Assembly (NCBI GenBank): GCA_965200685.1
Contig: OZ241379.1
Span: 1,550,001 to 1,614,000 of the forward strand
Length of the DNA: 64,000 nt
From: Bin5 sp965200685
GTDB taxonomy: Bacteria; Chloroflexota; Anaerolineae; Caldilineales; Caldilineaceae
Direction: 5' to 3'
In this document: positions 8,984-17,143 of the stretch, in pieces
Position numbering within the stretch: the first letter of the stretch is position 1
How the letters are laid out: every line of letters begins with the position of its first letter
Notes under the pieces: model-generated
Told to the model about the DNA's origin: nothing
What the model saw: the letters and a program-made list of their open reading frames with translations, nothing else
The model's database searches: none
Position numbers and translations under genes: made by a program

Positions 8984-9035
8984 GAACAGCAGTGGCCTGT
9001 GCAACTCCAACGGCAATTACTGGCCACTGCTGTTC
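8984..9035. repeat. 14-bp perfect inverted repeat of the CAGTGGCC family
   Basis: Arms GAACAGCAGTGGCC (8984-8997) and GGCCACTGCTGTTC (9022-9035) are exact reverse complements around a 24-base loop. The same arm sequence recurs in several other intergenic gaps of this window, for example 31289-31319 and 61165-61185. Confidence 0.85.
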
Positions 9036-9053
9036 AGCATAACCTTGCTCAGC

Positions 9054-9497
9054 TTAGGAAGCTGTGTAGTAGGTCACATCCCGTCCTTTTGTGGCCCAGA
9101 AGATATTGTGGATATCCTCAATGGCCGCCATCAGATCATTGGCTGCATCCTCATTCACTTCCTGCTTGACAGTCGAGCACAACTTGGCAGCCTTCCAGAA
9201 TTTGTCATGCAGATCCGGGTACTGTGCCACATGCTCCGGCTTGAAGTAGTCGGTCCACAGAACCAGCAACTCCGTCTTGGCAAGGTGGGCCTGTTCTTCT
9301 TTAATGCTGACGAAGCGGGAAAAAGTATTGCTATCTGCCGGGCCCAGATCTTTAATCTTCTTCGTCATTGAAAGAGCTGCTTCCGCCGCGATGCGAGCAG
9401 AGGCCGGGTCATAAACGCCACAGGGGCCGTCACAATGAGCACTGACTGTTTCCACTGCGGTCTTGGAAATTAACTTGGCAATCGCTTCTTGAAACAT
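9054..9497 (-). CDS. sodN: Nickel superoxide dismutase
   Basis: A 147-residue precursor. After a 20-residue leader it reads HCDGPCGVYDPASARIAAEA, matching the Ni-hook HCxxPCGxY; His1, Cys2 and Cys6 would bind nickel once the leader is removed. The mature part is about 127 residues, close to the usual 117, and contains the helical-bundle segments KEEQAHLAKTELLVLWTDYF and CSTVKQEV. I start at ATG 9497, which follows GAAAGG; an upstream in-frame ATG at 9587 lacks support. It disproportionates superoxide in the cytoplasm. The neighbour sodX encodes the required protease. Assignment is essentially certain. Confidence 0.97.
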   Translation of the reverse strand: MFQEAIAKLISKTAVETVSAHCDGPCGVYDPASARIAAEAALSMTKKIKDLGPADSNTFSRFVSIKEEQAHLAKTELLVLWTDYFKPEHVAQYPDLHDKFWKAAKLCSTVKQEVNEDAANDLMAAIEDIHNIFWATKGRDVTYYTAS

Positions 9498-9715
9498 ATC
9501 GAATCCTTTCTGTGTTTGACAGGTACATTGCGCGTCTTTTGGGCGCGCGACCGTCGAAATTGATGTCCGCAATTCATTCTGACACAAAACCCGCAGACAG
9601 TCACGTCTACCACTGTCTCCATCGTTCGCCTATGGCGCGGGGCACAAATTGTATACTGGTATAGGCACTGCCTGCATTTTCAGAAGTATACCGCAGATAG
9701 GTGCAGACGTCAACA

Positions 9716-10600
9716 TCAGTGGTTCGTCACTACAGTGGGCGTATGGGTGAAAATGTAATGCCACTCGTCTTCAAGCAGAACACAGTCCACCAGTGTATAG
9801 CCGGCGGCCAGGCAGCTTTCGATAGTGTGGCGCATGAACAGCCGCCAGTCTAACAGCAGCATATTGCTGGCATGGCGCAGGGCATCAACGCTGTGTGGTA
9901 GGGGAATCGCATACGGCCTGCCATCCGGGGGTGGTGCCGGCTCGGTCGGTGTCCGTAGGTCACTGCTGGCACGTACTGGCCGCGTGCGGGCCCGTTGCAA
10001 CTCAGCCAGAGGCCATTCTATGGGCTGATGATCGGCGGAGAGGGTTTGCTGCACCCGCGGGCAGTTCAGATACCAGTCCACCTGCAGCCGGTCCGTCGGC
10101 ATATGGGCGTTGAGGCTATCGTTCATCTCACCGTACACATTGTGCAGATAGGTGGTGCTAATACCGCCTAGCCGATGAATATTCAGCCGTCCGTTCACCC
10201 GTTGCAGGGGATCATAGGTCCAGGTGACCCAGTCGGTCCATCCCTGGTGCAGTAACTCTTGCCGCTGGGACAGCTTCAACTGTAGCCCGATGCCGTGGCC
10301 CTGCCACGCGGGAAGAACACCGGCTATATGGCTACAAAACTTAAGTCGTTGTTGGCCGGCCTTGTCCCGGCCCAATGCAGGCCAACCAAAAGAAAAGCCG
10401 ACCATGCCACCGGTCTCAGGCGGGCTATTGTTGACAAATGCGCCCTGCATCAGCCCACCGTTCTTGGCCTGGGTGATCAACACATGAATCGGCACAAGAT
10501 CATGCGCTCCATGCCCCCAGATACAGCGTTGTACTTCCCGCAATCTGTAGCAATCTTCAACGGATGTTAGGGTACGGATTTGAACAGGAATGGGAGTCAT
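9716..10600 (-). CDS. GNAT-superfamily acyltransferase, COG3375-like
   Basis: About 294 residues. The segments LREVQRCIWGHGAHDLVPIHVL, GGMVGFSFGWP and SHIAGVLPAWQGHGIGLQLK (an acyl-CoA pyrophosphate loop of the R/Q-x-x-G-x-G type) identify a GNAT fold. The following WVTWTYDPLQRVNGRLNIHRLGG is characteristic of COG3375 proteins. The ATG at 10600 starts just before the conserved region; the frame is open to an ATG at 10681 that would overlap the upstream gene. The substrate is not predictable. The gene runs in the same direction as the RumA-like gene upstream and may be co-expressed. Confidence 0.75.
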   Translation of the reverse strand: MTPIPVQIRTLTSVEDCYRLREVQRCIWGHGAHDLVPIHVLITQAKNGGLMQGAFVNNSPPETGGMVGFSFGWPALGRDKAGQQRLKFCSHIAGVLPAWQGHGIGLQLKLSQRQELLHQGWTDWVTWTYDPLQRVNGRLNIHRLGGISTTYLHNVYGEMNDSLNAHMPTDRLQVDWYLNCPRVQQTLSADHQPIEWPLAELQRARTRPVRASSDLRTPTEPAPPPDGRPYAIPLPHSVDALRHASNMLLLDWRLFMRHTIESCLAAGYTLVDCVLLEDEWHYIFTHTPTVVTNH

Positions 10601-10652
10601 GGCGATTCCACGTAAATCGCGCGCCACTGGAGGGTGCAATGTATGACAAACA

Positions 10653-12146
10653 TCATGATTTCCTATCAAAACGTGCGACAAGCGTCACCCCCGGCTGGTG
10701 GGGCTGGAGATCGATGGGTTGCACCGCTGTCAGACGATAGCCGGCTTCGTCTATTGCCGTCAGAGCCCGGGCCAATTGTACCGGATCATCAATGATCAGG
10801 CCACAACGGCGGATACGCATACGGGTAAGCAATGAAAATAACTCCGCATTGATGATCCCATCCGCTGGCGTGAGTAGCACCGCGTCAAAGCGGTATTCGG
10901 CCCGGCGCAACTTACGTATAGTGGGCAGAATCTCCCCTTGCCGCACGTCCACATTGTCCAGCCCAGCCACATTAGCCTGCAATGCGGCCATGGCAAGTTC
11001 CGTGGTCGCGCCCCAAAGTGGCGCGCCAATCGGAGCGAGAACGGCCACGACTGTAGCGACTTGTTCCGCCAGCAGGACAGTACGAGCACCGATGTCGGCC
11101 TCCAGTTCCAGAAGATGCTCGAACGTCTGCAGCTCAAGCAGTTCTACGACTACAGCTACCAGAACTTCCTCCGTCAGCAGATGCCCTGTGCGGGGCGCGT
11201 CCCCTTGGGCGCGCCCATTTGCACCTGGGGCCCCAATCGGGGGATAGGCGGTCAATCGATGGTCATCCACTTGCACAGTGTGGTTCCAGTCTCCTATCAG
11301 CAGTTCCAAGCAAGGCTCATCGTGGATGAGAAAGACATTCAGCGGCAGTTCTAGGTCTAAGCCGGGCGGTTCGTCTCGGCGGCTATACAGAACGAGCACA
11401 GCGGTCGCGCCATTGATATCCGTTGCATCATCGAGCAGGAAGTCAGATGTACCGCCCACGGCTAGGGTCACGCTCTCCACTGCCTCAAGGAAATCGTCTT
11501 TCTCATTGCTTTGCACTTCTCCTAGGCTGAACTCTGCAAACAATTCTGCTAGTTGCGGATGATGGAGAGGACAGGCAGCGATTGCCACAGAATCGCCACT
11601 ACGTCCTGGCAGGGTCAGCCGGCCGGATTGTCCCAGCCCGAAACGCATTTGTGTACGGAAGCCGAAATCCAGGACCGTGTTTTCAGTGTCTCGCGCGCCC
11701 AGGGCCAGCACCTCTGCCACTAACATTTCTGCGATCTGCTGACTCTGGGCCGGCGTCTTGCCTAAACGTCCACTTCGGGTCAGCGCATTGATGACGATCT
11801 CCCGTTTTAGGGTCAACTGACGTTCGTAGTCGATCTGTTGCCAGAGACAGCCGGCGCATCGGGGCGTGCCGGTCGGGTTGAGGACATGCCCATCGGGCAA
11901 AGAGACCGGCTGGGGCGGCCCAAAGTAGGGGCAGGGGGCCATCACCCGGTCCGGGCTGCCCTTCAGTACCTGGCGCAGGATGCCCCGCCGCCAGCGTTTT
12001 TTCTCCTCAATGATTTCGACTTCGACAGTTTCCCCGGGAATGGCATCCGCGACAAAGACCACCCGGCCCTCCTCGTCCCAACCAATGGCTTCCCCGGTGG
12101 CGGCAATCTGTGTTAATTCGACAGTTAGATACGTGTGCGTGTTCAT
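10653..12146 (-). CDS. RumA/TrmA-like protein with TRAM domain, apparently catalytically degenerate
   Basis: Roughly 497 residues. The N-terminus is a TRAM RNA-binding domain (about 1-60) and is followed by the cysteine pattern of the RlmD/RumA iron-sulphur cluster (CPYF, then RCAGCLWQQ, then AACPLHHP). The C-terminal half aligns in layout with the Rossmann methyltransferase domain but lacks the expected glycine-rich SAM loop. The DPPR motif is replaced by TPAD and the catalytic Cys region reads LIIDDPVQLARAL. I infer an RNA-binding paralogue without 5-methyluridine activity. ATG 12146 was chosen because the 54 residues upstream look non-conserved and hydrophobic. Confidence 0.65.
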   Translation of the reverse strand: MNTHTYLTVELTQIAATGEAIGWDEEGRVVFVADAIPGETVEVEIIEEKKRWRRGILRQVLKGSPDRVMAPCPYFGPPQPVSLPDGHVLNPTGTPRCAGCLWQQIDYERQLTLKREIVINALTRSGRLGKTPAQSQQIAEMLVAEVLALGARDTENTVLDFGFRTQMRFGLGQSGRLTLPGRSGDSVAIAACPLHHPQLAELFAEFSLGEVQSNEKDDFLEAVESVTLAVGGTSDFLLDDATDINGATAVLVLYSRRDEPPGLDLELPLNVFLIHDEPCLELLIGDWNHTVQVDDHRLTAYPPIGAPGANGRAQGDAPRTGHLLTEEVLVAVVVELLELQTFEHLLELEADIGARTVLLAEQVATVVAVLAPIGAPLWGATTELAMAALQANVAGLDNVDVRQGEILPTIRKLRRAEYRFDAVLLTPADGIINAELFSLLTRMRIRRCGLIIDDPVQLARALTAIDEAGYRLTAVQPIDLQPHQPGVTLVARFDRKS

Positions 12147-12289
12147 GCCTGCATTGTAACCTGTGACAAACAGGCCAGCCAATCCGAACACCAGTAGCGA
12201 ATCCCTGAACCGCTGCCAGTTGCGGAATTGTACGCCAATGCCAAAAAGAGTGACCTGTGTTATACTGTAGGCATAGGAGGAAATTGACA

Positions 12290-15049
12290 ATGAAGCAGGT
12301 TCTACCACTGGTGTTGCTACTGATCGGGTTGCTGTTCCAAGCAGCTACTGTCTCTTCGCAGGAGAACGGCTATACATACACTGTGCAGCCGGATGATAAC
12401 TGGGGCTTAGTCGCCCAAGAGGTCGGGCTGACAATCGAACAGCTACAAGAAGCAAATCCCCAAGCTGTCCGCCCCACTACCTGGCTCATTGTGGGCGAGG
12501 AGCTATTCATCCCCGTTGGGCTGCAGGCACAGTTTTATACTGTCCAGGCGGGGGATGGCTGGACGACGATTGCTGCTGAGTTCGACCTGTCGGTGCGGCT
12601 GTTGCAGGCGACCAATGCCGAGGCAGTGCGCCCGAACGGGATCCTGCTCGTCGGCGAACGCCTGTTGATCCCGCCCCCGCCCGCTACCCTGTCCACGATT
12701 GCGACAGCTACGCAGACACCGACAGCTACCCTGCCGGCCATCGCGACACCGACAAGTACGCCAACGATTGCGAGTCTGGCCGGTCTCCCTCCATGTCCGG
12801 CCGCGTCTGCCGACCTAGGCCAGACCCTAGCTGTTGTCTTCAACAGCGTCTCCGGCGAACGACAAGGGAAGGTTGCCGCATTTCTGGCGAGTTGCGGCCT
12901 CAAGCTGAAAAATTTCGTCAATGCTGACCTCAACGGGGATCAAGCGGCTGATGCTGTGCTGGTATATACGGGCAGCGATGCCGCCTTTGGCGACGGAGGA
13001 GGCCTCGTACTCCTCAACGGCGGCCTAGTGTACGCAGTGGGCTACACAGCACCTGGGGCAATAGAACTCTTGGCCACGCAAGACATCAACGCCGACGGCC
13101 AAACGGATGTGGTCTGGAGTGACACTACCTGTGGGGCCAGTGCCTGTTTCGTCACCGTCCACATCCGCAGTTGGGATGGCAGCATTTGGCAGGATTGGAC
13201 AGAAGGCACGATCGCCATGGCCTCGGCAGATCTGACATTGACCAGTGGTGATGGCCCCGGTACGCCCAAGGAAATCCGTTTGGCCGGGGGCCTCTATAGC
13301 GGGGCCGGGGCAGGCCCACAGCGGATACGCACGGAAGTGTGGACCAGCGTAGATGGCGCGCCTTACACATTGACTGTCGAAATCTTGGGACCTAGTGCCT
13401 GCCTCTATCACACTGTGCTCGATGCCAACCGGGCTTTGACCGACGAACAGAATCTGGAAAAGGCTCAGTTACTCTACACAACTGCCGTTGAAAATACAAA
13501 GCTGGTCGCCTGCTGGGTACGCCAAAACGAACTGTCCGAACTACGCAGCTTTGCGCTTTTCCGTCTAGCCTTGATCGCTGGCTACATGGGTGATCCTGCG
13601 CGGGCCGCGGTCTATGTACAACAACTGGAATCCGAATACACTGAACAGATCTTTACCGATGTAGCCCGACTCTGGCTAGACACCTACCAACAGACTGCCG
13701 ACCCCATCCGGGCCTGCACAGCCGTACGCGACTTCGCGGCTGTTACGCCAAGCATTGTCGATGTCCTGGCCGATTACGGTTATGCCAATCCAACATTCAC
13801 GGCAGAGGAAGTCTGCCCGCCCCCGCCACCTGTAAGGCCGACAAGTACACCAACCCCAGTGGTCACTACCCAGACGCCGCGGGCAGGGATCAGGGCCACC
13901 CCGGTTTCCCTAGCCATCGAATTACCCAATTGCCCGCGGACCTCCGTGGATTACACCCTGACGCTGCCTGTGGTCGTGAACCGGGTCGCCGGCGACCTGC
14001 TGAGCATTGATGCGTGGCTGCGAATCTGCGGCGCGCTGACAGACGAGCGCGGCAGTTTGCAAATCTATGACCTGAGCGGCGATGGCTTAGACGATATCAT
14101 CATCATGCCAACGATCATCAGCGATGTCGGTTATGGCCCGAACGGTGCAGACGGGATCATCGTCATCCTACATCAGCAGAAAGATGGCAGCTATCAGAAG
14201 GCCTACGAGCCGAATGTCTACGGTCAGCCCCAATTCCTGGCCATAGGTGATGTCAATGAGGATGGCAAACCGGAGCTGATCTGGCAATCAGACAGTTGCT
14301 CCACTTTCTGCATCTCCAGCGTTTGGGCAATCGTCTGGGATAGTACAGTGGGGGTCTATCGGGATGTGATTACGCCGGGCGCGGCTATCGCCGAAGGTAC
14401 GGTTATCGTTGAAGCGATGGATGTGGAAGAGCCGACCAGTGCTCGTCGCCTGCGGTTTGTCGGTGGAGTCAGCGGCACACGGGCGGGTGGCCTGGCCGTT
14501 CCCCATACGGAAATCTGGTACAGCCTTGATGGGGCACCCTTCCGCCGCTTCTCCTGGATGTATGACCGGGAAAGTGCTGGGAATGATTGCTTCGGCCTGC
14601 GCCTAGTAGAGGCCGATATAGCCCTGCAGACTGCGGATGTCGTCGGGTATGACCCGGCCATCAGGCTGTATACCCTCGCGCTGGCATCGTCGGCCTTGCA
14701 GCCATGTAGCCTCCATGGCATGGACCCTACGGAGGAGATGGCCCTGCTGCAGGGGCTGGCCAGCTTCCGGCTATTGCAGGCCCTGACTCTGAACGACAAC
14801 GGAGCCCAGGCCGAATCAATCCTAGAGCTCCTTGTACAGGAGCAGCCGCAGAGCAAATTCACCGAAGCAGCCAGCAAATGGCTGGCCTCTTACACCACGT
14901 CTAGTGACCCTGCCACAGCCTGCGCCATCGTAACGCCGATCTTTGAGGACAACCCAACCCTATGGCAGATTACCACGCAGTTCGGCTACGACCATCCGTC
15001 TCTGGCCGCACAACAGATCTGCTACGTACCGAACACCAATGATCCGTAA
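12290..15049 (+). CDS. Secreted protein with two LysM domains and two FG-GAP-like modules
   Basis: A 919-residue exported protein. It has a signal peptide (about 1-23), two LysM peptidoglycan-binding repeats (YTVQPDDNWGLVAQEVGLT and YTVQAGDGWTTIAAEFDLS, about residues 28-128) and a Thr/Pro linker. Two copies of a large module of about 350 residues follow. Each module begins with Cys-containing strands and carries Asp-rich calcium-loop-like repeats (DLNGDQAADAV; DLSGDGLDDI; DVNEDGKPEL), then helical repeats (LEKAQLLYTTAVENTK). A second Thr/Pro linker separates the modules. ATG 12290 follows GGAGG by 9 bases and a TATACT box at 12261. It is probably wall-bound; its role is unknown. It is convergent with a truncated glycosyltransferase 21 bases away. 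Confidence 0.8.
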   Translation: MKQVLPLVLLLIGLLFQAATVSSQENGYTYTVQPDDNWGLVAQEVGLTIEQLQEANPQAVRPTTWLIVGEELFIPVGLQAQFYTVQAGDGWTTIAAEFDLSVRLLQATNAEAVRPNGILLVGERLLIPPPPATLSTIATATQTPTATLPAIATPTSTPTIASLAGLPPCPAASADLGQTLAVVFNSVSGERQGKVAAFLASCGLKLKNFVNADLNGDQAADAVLVYTGSDAAFGDGGGLVLLNGGLVYAVGYTAPGAIELLATQDINADGQTDVVWSDTTCGASACFVTVHIRSWDGSIWQDWTEGTIAMASADLTLTSGDGPGTPKEIRLAGGLYSGAGAGPQRIRTEVWTSVDGAPYTLTVEILGPSACLYHTVLDANRALTDEQNLEKAQLLYTTAVENTKLVACWVRQNELSELRSFALFRLALIAGYMGDPARAAVYVQQLESEYTEQIFTDVARLWLDTYQQTADPIRACTAVRDFAAVTPSIVDVLADYGYANPTFTAEEVCPPPPPVRPTSTPTPVVTTQTPRAGIRATPVSLAIELPNCPRTSVDYTLTLPVVVNRVAGDLLSIDAWLRICGALTDERGSLQIYDLSGDGLDDIIIMPTIISDVGYGPNGADGIIVILHQQKDGSYQKAYEPNVYGQPQFLAIGDVNEDGKPELIWQSDSCSTFCISSVWAIVWDSTVGVYRDVITPGAAIAEGTVIVEAMDVEEPTSARRLRFVGGVSGTRAGGLAVPHTEIWYSLDGAPFRRFSWMYDRESAGNDCFGLRLVEADIALQTADVVGYDPAIRLYTLALASSALQPCSLHGMDPTEEMALLQGLASFRLLQALTLNDNGAQAESILELLVQEQPQSKFTEAASKWLASYTTSSDPATACAIVTPIFEDNPTLWQITTQFGYDHPSLAAQQICYVPNTNDP

Positions 15050-15058
15050 AGAGTAGTT

Positions 15059-15082
15059 GCTCGCCACGAATCACTCGCTACT
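15059..15082. repeat. Copy of the CACGAATCACTCGC repeat at the end of a truncated gene
   Basis: The segment contains CGCCACGAATCACTCGCTAC, closely matching the right arm of the perfect palindrome at 5563-5600 (CACCACGAATCACTCGCC). It supplies the stop codon of the minus-strand glycosyltransferase and lies in the 21-base gap before the LysM gene's stop. Confidence 0.65.
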
Positions 15083-16051
15083 ACCGTTCGCAGTGATCAC
15101 AGGTGTCCCCGCGGCCATGGCCTCCAGCAGCATCATGCCGAAGCCCTCGTATGTGCTGGGGAAAAGGAAGGCGACCGCACCAGCGTAAAGCAAGGGTTTA
15201 TCGGCCTCCTCCACCCAGCCGATGAAGCGAACCTGTGCGCTTAGCTGAAGATCGTGGACAAGCCGCCGTGGATCCGGGCAGAAGGGCGTATCCTCGGCCG
15301 GCAATTTGCCCGCAATCACCAAATATACCCCCGGATCTCCTCCCTGGTCCAAGTAACGTCGATAGGCCTGCACAATCCCCAACAGATTTTTCCGTACATC
15401 AAAGCCGCCCAAATAGAGAAAGTAGCGTTCTGGCAGCCGATATTTTTGCACAACGTGGGTCGCCGCAGAATCTTGACCGACATTCGGGCCGTTATGGACA
15501 GCAAATACCCGCAGTGCTGGAATCCTCAGATGTGCGATGATATCACGTTTGCCCGCTTCACTGACGGTTATGACAGCGGCACAGCGCCGGGCCGTGTAGC
15601 TGACCAGCCTCGTGTACAGGCGGCCGAGCCAACTGGCACGATAGGCAGGCAATAACAGGGGAATCAGGTCATGGACTGTCACTACCGTCGGCAAAGGCTG
15701 CCAGAGGGGGGCTGCCCAGTAGGGAACAAACAACACATCCGCGCCCAGCTGCCGTGCAGCTCGGGGCACGATTACCTGCTCCCAATAGAGTTTTGCTAGG
15801 GAACGGGGCAGGTGCTGAGGCAGGGGAAAGACAGCTATTGGGAGCTTGGAAGAGCGGGAGAATTGAGATGCCTCTCTGTCTGCTAGCGGCTGTCGTGGCA
15901 AAAGCAGTGTGCAACAGCAGTGAAGGACCGAGTGGCAAGCTTCCTCACCACTCGGCCCTCTCCACTGGGGTTGGGACAGAAGCCGCTGCAGATACTGGCC
16001 ACTGCCGGTGTTGGGCTGGTCCCAAAACCAGCCATTGACGACGATATGCAT
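15071..16051 (-). CDS. Glycosyltransferase family 4 (GT1-type fold), C-terminally truncated
   Basis: A 326-residue GT-B enzyme starting MHIVVNGWFWDQPNTGSGQY, with VVTVHDLIPLLLP, AVITVSEAGKRDI and YFLYLGGFDVRKNL. The nucleotide-sugar-binding E-x7-E motif is also present (STYEGFGMMLLEAMAAGTPV). In family members 40-70 more residues follow (typically LPEVxGDAA and a final helix). Here the frame ends five residues after VITAN, exactly where the 15059-15082 repeat begins. It probably once transferred a sugar to a cell-surface polysaccharide. The adjacent epimerase gene, in the same direction 21 bases upstream, supports that pathway. Whether the shortened enzyme still works is doubtful. Confidence 0.8.
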   Translation of the reverse strand: MHIVVNGWFWDQPNTGSGQYLQRLLSQPQWRGPSGEEACHSVLHCCCTLLLPRQPLADREASQFSRSSKLPIAVFPLPQHLPRSLAKLYWEQVIVPRAARQLGADVLFVPYWAAPLWQPLPTVVTVHDLIPLLLPAYRASWLGRLYTRLVSYTARRCAAVITVSEAGKRDIIAHLRIPALRVFAVHNGPNVGQDSAATHVVQKYRLPERYFLYLGGFDVRKNLLGIVQAYRRYLDQGGDPGVYLVIAGKLPAEDTPFCPDPRRLVHDLQLSAQVRFIGWVEEADKPLLYAGAVAFLFPSTYEGFGMMLLEAMAAGTPVITANGSSE

Positions 16052-16072
16052 CTTTTAACTGCAATGGAGCAG

Positions 16073-17023
16073 TTATTCGCTCTTCTCCATTGGTGCTCTG
16101 GCCCACTCCACTGTACGGCGTAGCCCTTCCTGTAGACTGACCGCCGCTTCCCAGCCCAGGTCCTGGCCCGCTTTGGAACAGTCTAAATAGGTGGCCTGCA
16201 CTTCGCCGGCCGGCCTGGGCACATCCGACGGTTCTTGGCCGTAACCGGTCAACTCGGCAAGCATGCGATGGATGGTGTTGATATCTGTAGGCTGGCCTGT
16301 ACCCACATTGTAAATGCCGGTCACATCTCGGGCAACGGCCAAGACATTTGCCCTAGCAACATCGTCCACGTAAACAAAATCCCGGATTTGGGAGCCATCG
16401 CCGGTAATATGGGTCGGCTGATCTGCCAACATCGCGCCGCTGAAAATGGCGACAACGCCAGCCTCCCCTTTCGCATCCTGGTGGGGGCCGTAGACATTCC
16501 CATAGCGCAGGATCACGTATGGCAGGTCATAGTGCTGGCTGTACAGATCGATGTGGTTCTCGCAGCTAAGTTTGTTGATAGCGTAATTGTCCTTGGGCTG
16601 TGGGCGGCTGTCCTCTGTGAAGGGCAATCTCTGTTCCGTTTCGCTGAAGCCCTCTCCATAAACCGCGCCACCTGTACTGGCGAAGATGAATTTCCGGCAG
16701 TTGTATTCCTTGGCCAACTCCAGCAGATGAAGAGTACCGATTACATTCACTTCAGCATATGCAGCCGGTTCCTCCATACTTTCGCGCACGTTCGCCAAGG
16801 CTGCTTGGTGTACGATTACCTGCGGACGTTCTTTGGCAAACAGTTCTGCCAAGAGCGAGCGATCTCGAATATCCCCCTCATAGAACGGTACGTCTTGAGG
16901 GATATGGATCCGTCTGCCCATACATAAGTTGTCCATGACTACGATCTCATGGCCGGCTTTTCGTAAAAATCGTGATATGTGGCTGCCGATAAAGCCAGCC
17001 CCTCCGGTGACGAGTACCTTCAC
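16073..17023 (-). CDS. NAD-dependent sugar-nucleotide epimerase/dehydratase (GalE-like)
   Basis: A 316-residue extended short-chain dehydrogenase. It has the N-terminal NAD motif TGGAGFIGSH (residues 6-15), the catalytic Ser/Thr region FIFASTGGAVYGEG, and Tyr147/Lys151 in YAINK. RYGNVYGPHQD and a C-terminal substrate-binding part also fit UDP-glucose 4-epimerase relatives. Translation starts at GTG 17023 behind AGGAGAGG. It interconverts nucleotide-sugar epimers in the cytoplasm. Its neighbour is a glycosyltransferase, so both probably served surface-glycan synthesis. Exact sugar is unknown. Confidence 0.88.
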   Translation of the reverse strand: MKVLVTGGAGFIGSHISRFLRKAGHEIVVMDNLCMGRRIHIPQDVPFYEGDIRDRSLLAELFAKERPQVIVHQAALANVRESMEEPAAYAEVNVIGTLHLLELAKEYNCRKFIFASTGGAVYGEGFSETEQRLPFTEDSRPQPKDNYAINKLSCENHIDLYSQHYDLPYVILRYGNVYGPHQDAKGEAGVVAIFSGAMLADQPTHITGDGSQIRDFVYVDDVARANVLAVARDVTGIYNVGTGQPTDINTIHRMLAELTGYGQEPSDVPRPAGEVQATYLDCSKAGQDLGWEAAVSLQEGLRRTVEWARAPMEKSE

Positions 17024-17077
17024 AAAACAGTCCTCTCCTGTGTGCGTGTAGATCCACAGGTTCGTTAGTATAATGAA

Positions 17078-17108
17078 TTGACGCGGAAAGATAAAATCAG
17101 GATATAAT
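17078..17108 (+). promoter_or_regulatory. Candidate promoter of the amidohydrolase gene
   Basis: TTGACG at 17078-17083 and TATAAT at 17103-17108 are separated by 19 bases, slightly longer than optimal. The pair lies 36 bases upstream of the ATG at 17144 in the divergent gap with the epimerase gene. Confidence 0.5.
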
Positions 17109-17143
17109 GAGAAATGACAAACACTAGCGGAGAGTAAGCGGAA

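Noticed and set aside
16235..16927. Long plus-strand ORF opposite the epimerase gene
   Set aside because: It is antisense to a gene with clear NAD-binding and catalytic motifs, and its translation shows no family features.
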